Source: Rhynchopus sp. YZ270_cl-10 | Taxonomy: Eukaryota > Euglenozoa > Diplonemea > Diplonemida > Diplonemidae | Length of the DNA: 64,000 bases | NCBI GenBank assembly: GCA_964035575.1 | Contig: OZ037911.1 | Location: forward strand, 248,001-312,000 | Reading direction: 5' to 3' | Shown here: in pieces, positions 61,828 through 64,000 of the stretch | Layout: every line of letters starts with the position of its first letter | Position numbering within the stretch: the first letter of the stretch is position 1 | Position numbers and translations under genes: made by a program | Notes under the pieces: model-generated | Databases searched by the model: none | What the model was told of the DNA's origin: nothing | What the model saw: only the letters and a program-made list of their open reading frames with translations

Positions 61828-64000
61828 TCATACCGTGGCTGCTGGTGCCGGTGCGGCGGCGTTGTTCTTCTTGATCAAGACGGCAGCGATGACTCCGAGG
61901 CAAAGGATGGCAACGGATCCGAGCACGATGGCGGCAATAGCACCGTCACCGAGACCGCTGTCGGTGTCATTGACCTTGTAGCACGTACCCCCGCTCAGGC
62001 TGTAGCCGTCTTTGCAGGTGAACGCAACGCACACACCTCCAAGGACAAGCACCTCACTGGCACCCTCCGCCTGTGTGCGGCAGCGCAGCGCATCCAGCTC
62101 GGACGTGCTTGCCGTGGCCAGCACATTGAAGGGGGACCCCGTAACGCTGGTGTTCGCAAGCTGCTCACGCAGAATGCCTGCCGCAAAGTCCGTCGTCATG
62201 ATGTCGCTCAAGAGCACATCCTCCAGCTGGTACACAACAATCGTGGACCCGCACTGCACAAGAAGGTTCTTCGGCCTGCCACCCCCGTTGGTCTCAATGG
62301 CAGTCGACACAGCGCCGTCGTTCTCGGCGTTCCACTCGTCGCAGGAGACGTCCCACTGGAGGCTCAGCTTCGTCTGGCCCCTCGCGTTGGGCTCAATGCA
62401 CACAAAGAAAGTCTCCTTGCCGTTCTTCGAGGTCGGGTTCACGAAGCCGTCGGAGCACTGGCACTCACCAGAGACGCAGGTGGCGCCTGTGTCGCCGTAG
62501 GTGGCGCAGTGTGCGTCGGTCTCGCACCACACAACGTTCGCAGCAATCTGTGGGGTCGCAGTGGGTGCATCCGTCGGCGCGGCAGTGGGCTGTGCAGTGG
62601 GCACGGCGGTCGGGTTCGCAGTCGGGGCGGCAGTTGGGGGTGTGGTGGGGACTGCGGTTGGCACAGCCGTAGTGGGTGGGTCCGTCGGCGCGATAGTGGG
62701 CTGTGCAGTGGGCTCAGCAGTCGGGGCGGCAGTGGGCTCAGCGGTAGGGACGGCAGTGGGGACTGCGGTTGGCACTGCGGTGGGCTCAGCCGTGGGCTCA
62801 GCAGTGGGCACGGCAGTGGGTACAGCAGTTGGGACGGCAGTGGGTTCAGCAGTCGGGATGGCAGTGGGGACAGCAGTCGGATCAGCAGTCGGGCTTGCGG
62901 TCGGGTTCGCAGTCGGGACCGCGGTAGGGACGGCAGTGGGCACAGCCGTGGGCGATGCTGTAGGGACAGAAGTTTCGGGCACGGACACTGGGGCGTCGTC
63001 GCAGGACTCGAGGGAGGACCCAGGGCTGCACAGCGACCAGAGGAGGAGCGAGCCGTCGTGGCTCGCGGTGGCGACGTGCTTGCTGTCGGGGGAGAAGGCG
63101 AAGCGCGGGAGCACAGCCTTGGTGTGCCCGATGAGCTCCTTTGCCTCACGCCCGTCGGTGTACCAGAGCATGACCTCTCCACCGCCGATGGCTCCGATGA
63201 GGTCGCCGTTGGGCGAGAACTTGCTGTCGTAGACCATCTCGGTCTCCATGGAGAGGGAGAGGCGCTCGCTCACGTTGTGTCCAGACCAGGAGGAGACGAG
63301 GACGGTTCCGTCGTCCATGCCACGGAGGATCTCGTCACCTGCGAAGGAGATGGCGTTGACACGTGCACCAAGGGAGGGCAGGTCGTGGGCAGGCTCGCCG
63401 TCATCAAGGGCCCAGACGGTGGTGACCTCGTTGATCTCACTACCCCACACAGTGGCGACGTGCTCACCGTCGTCGGAGAAGGACACATCACGTGCGTGGT
63501 GTCCCGTCACGACAGTGGACTGCGCGTTGGACACATCGAACAGACGTGTCTCGAGGCTGGCACCTCCACCGCTCAGAACGTGCTGGCCGTCCTTTGTGAA
63601 CTCGACACGGTCGACGGGCATGCTGCCGTTGTTGCTCTCGTCGAAAAGAGTCAGCACAAGCGCACCTGTGGAGGCGTCGCACACCACGACACGTCCGTCC
63701 TCACCTCCCAGGACAACGAGGGTGCCGTTCGGCGAGAAGTCGATGTCGTAGACGATGAAGTCTGCGCAGGGCATGGTGCCGACCTGTGCACCCGAGGCAC
63801 TGTCGAAGACACGCACGATTCTGTCTGCGGCACCTGTGACAACGCGTTCTCCGGAGTTGGAGAAGGCGACTGAGTGGAGACGGTCGGGGTGGATGAGCTC
63901 CCAGGTGCATTCCCGGGAGGTGGTGAGGGCGCAGGGCATGGGGACGACAGTGATCTCGCAGGTCTCCACCACCTCATCCTCGACACAGGTGAAGTGGGAG
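61828..64000 (-). CDS. Membrane protein with WD40 ectodomain, PT-repeat stalk and Cys motif; 5' end off the window
   Basis: The frame is open to the window edge; a GTG near 63972 is not a real start. Visible order: WD40-like repeats over about 330 residues (units such as VAFSNSGERVVTGAADRIVRV and FAFSPDSKHVATASHDGSLLL), a stalk of about 30 four-residue PT units (xPTA type, about 62570-62970), the Cys motif WCETDAHC...GDTGATC...CQC, a Cys-containing domain of about 150 residues, a membrane helix (IAAIVLGSVAILCLGVIAAVL) and a short basic tail ending APAATV. The topology is therefore type I, with a beta-propeller outside the cell. PT-rich stalks occur in surface proteins of marine protists. Ligand unknown. 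Confidence 0.8.
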   Translation of the reverse strand, partial: SHFTCVEDEVVETCEITVVPMPCALTTSRECTWELIHPDRLHSVAFSNSGERVVTGAADRIVRVFDSASGAQVGTMPCADFIVYDIDFSPNGTLVVLGGEDGRVVVCDASTGALVLTLFDESNNGSMPVDRVEFTKDGQHVLSGGGASLETRLFDVSNAQSTVVTGHHARDVSFSDDGEHVATVWGSEINEVTTVWALDDGEPAHDLPSLGARVNAISFAGDEILRGMDDGTVLVSSWSGHNVSERLSLSMETEMVYDSKFSPNGDLIGAIGGGEVMLWYTDGREAKELIGHTKAVLPRFAFSPDSKHVATASHDGSLLLWSLCSPGSSLESCDDAPVSVPETSVPTASPTAVPTAVPTAVPTANPTASPTADPTAVPTAIPTAEPTAVPTAVPTAVPTAEPTAEPTAVPTAVPTAVPTAEPTAAPTAEPTAQPTIAPTDPPTTAVPTAVPTTPPTAAPTANPTAVPTAQPTAAPTDAPTATPQIAANVVWCETDAHCATYGDTGATCVSGECQCSDGFVNPTSKNGKETFFVCIEPNARGQTKLSLQWDVSCDEWNAENDGAVSTAIETNGGGRPKNLLVQCGSTIVVYQLEDVLLSDIMTTDFAAGILREQLANTSVTGSPFNVLATASTSELDALRCRTQAEGASEVLVLGGVCVAFTCKDGYSLSGGTCYKVNDTDSGLGDGAIAAIVLGSVAILCLGVIAAVLIKKNNAAAPAPAATV

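Noticed and set aside
61582-63873. 763-codon plus-strand frame rich in GTAVG repeats
   Set aside because: It is the opposite-strand reading of the PT-repeat stalk and WD40 part; the minus frame has real domains.

Overview
The window looks like nuclear DNA of a free-living eukaryote, most likely a euglenozoan and perhaps a diplonemid (moderate confidence; no rRNA or spliced-leader gene is present to prove it). Three things suggest this. All nine recognisable host genes are intronless as far as visible and lie on the minus strand, as in a directional polycistronic cluster. Most start 18-110 nt downstream of a pyrimidine-rich tract ending in CAG, as expected for trans-splice acceptors. The protein set (PT-repeat surface proteins, a GIGYF-like GYF protein, Air-type zinc knuckles, many carbohydrate enzymes) also fits. 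GC-rich genes sit as islands in DNA full of A/T and C/G homopolymers and mobile elements.

Layout. 1-1934: inositol polyphosphate 5-phosphatase (C-terminus cut by the window edge). 3480-4785: five 261-bp satellite units. 4812-5369: Hikeshi. 5917-7953: MCM8/9-like protein. 8723-13470: two long foldback transposons side by side in poly-C, the first split by a poly(A)-tailed insertion carrying an OTU-protease ORF. 13820-14620: Air1/2-like zinc-knuckle protein. 15-27 kb: nested transposons (foldback, hAT and TA-flanked). 27174-27932: small type I membrane protein. 28-46 kb: 18 kb with no recognisable gene, packed with short hairpin repeats. 46022-47317: GYF/GIGYF-like protein. 48940-54970: two tandem carbohydrate esterase + GH27 alpha-galactosidase fusion genes. 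55-61.8 kb: more hairpin repeats and hAT elements. 61828-64000: WD40 ectodomain + PT-repeat membrane protein (N-terminus cut by the window edge).

The genes do not form one pathway. They mix housekeeping functions (phosphoinositide turnover, Hsp70 import, DNA repair helicase, RNA surveillance, translation control) with surface or secreted functions (galactosidases, two related cysteine-motif membrane proteins).

The most unusual feature is a set of short dispersed repeats, many with an A-tail on the minus strand. Within a family the flanks or loop are constant while the hairpin stems differ by compensatory changes. Four separate transposons have inserted inside such repeats, which gives clean empty sites and exact target duplications.
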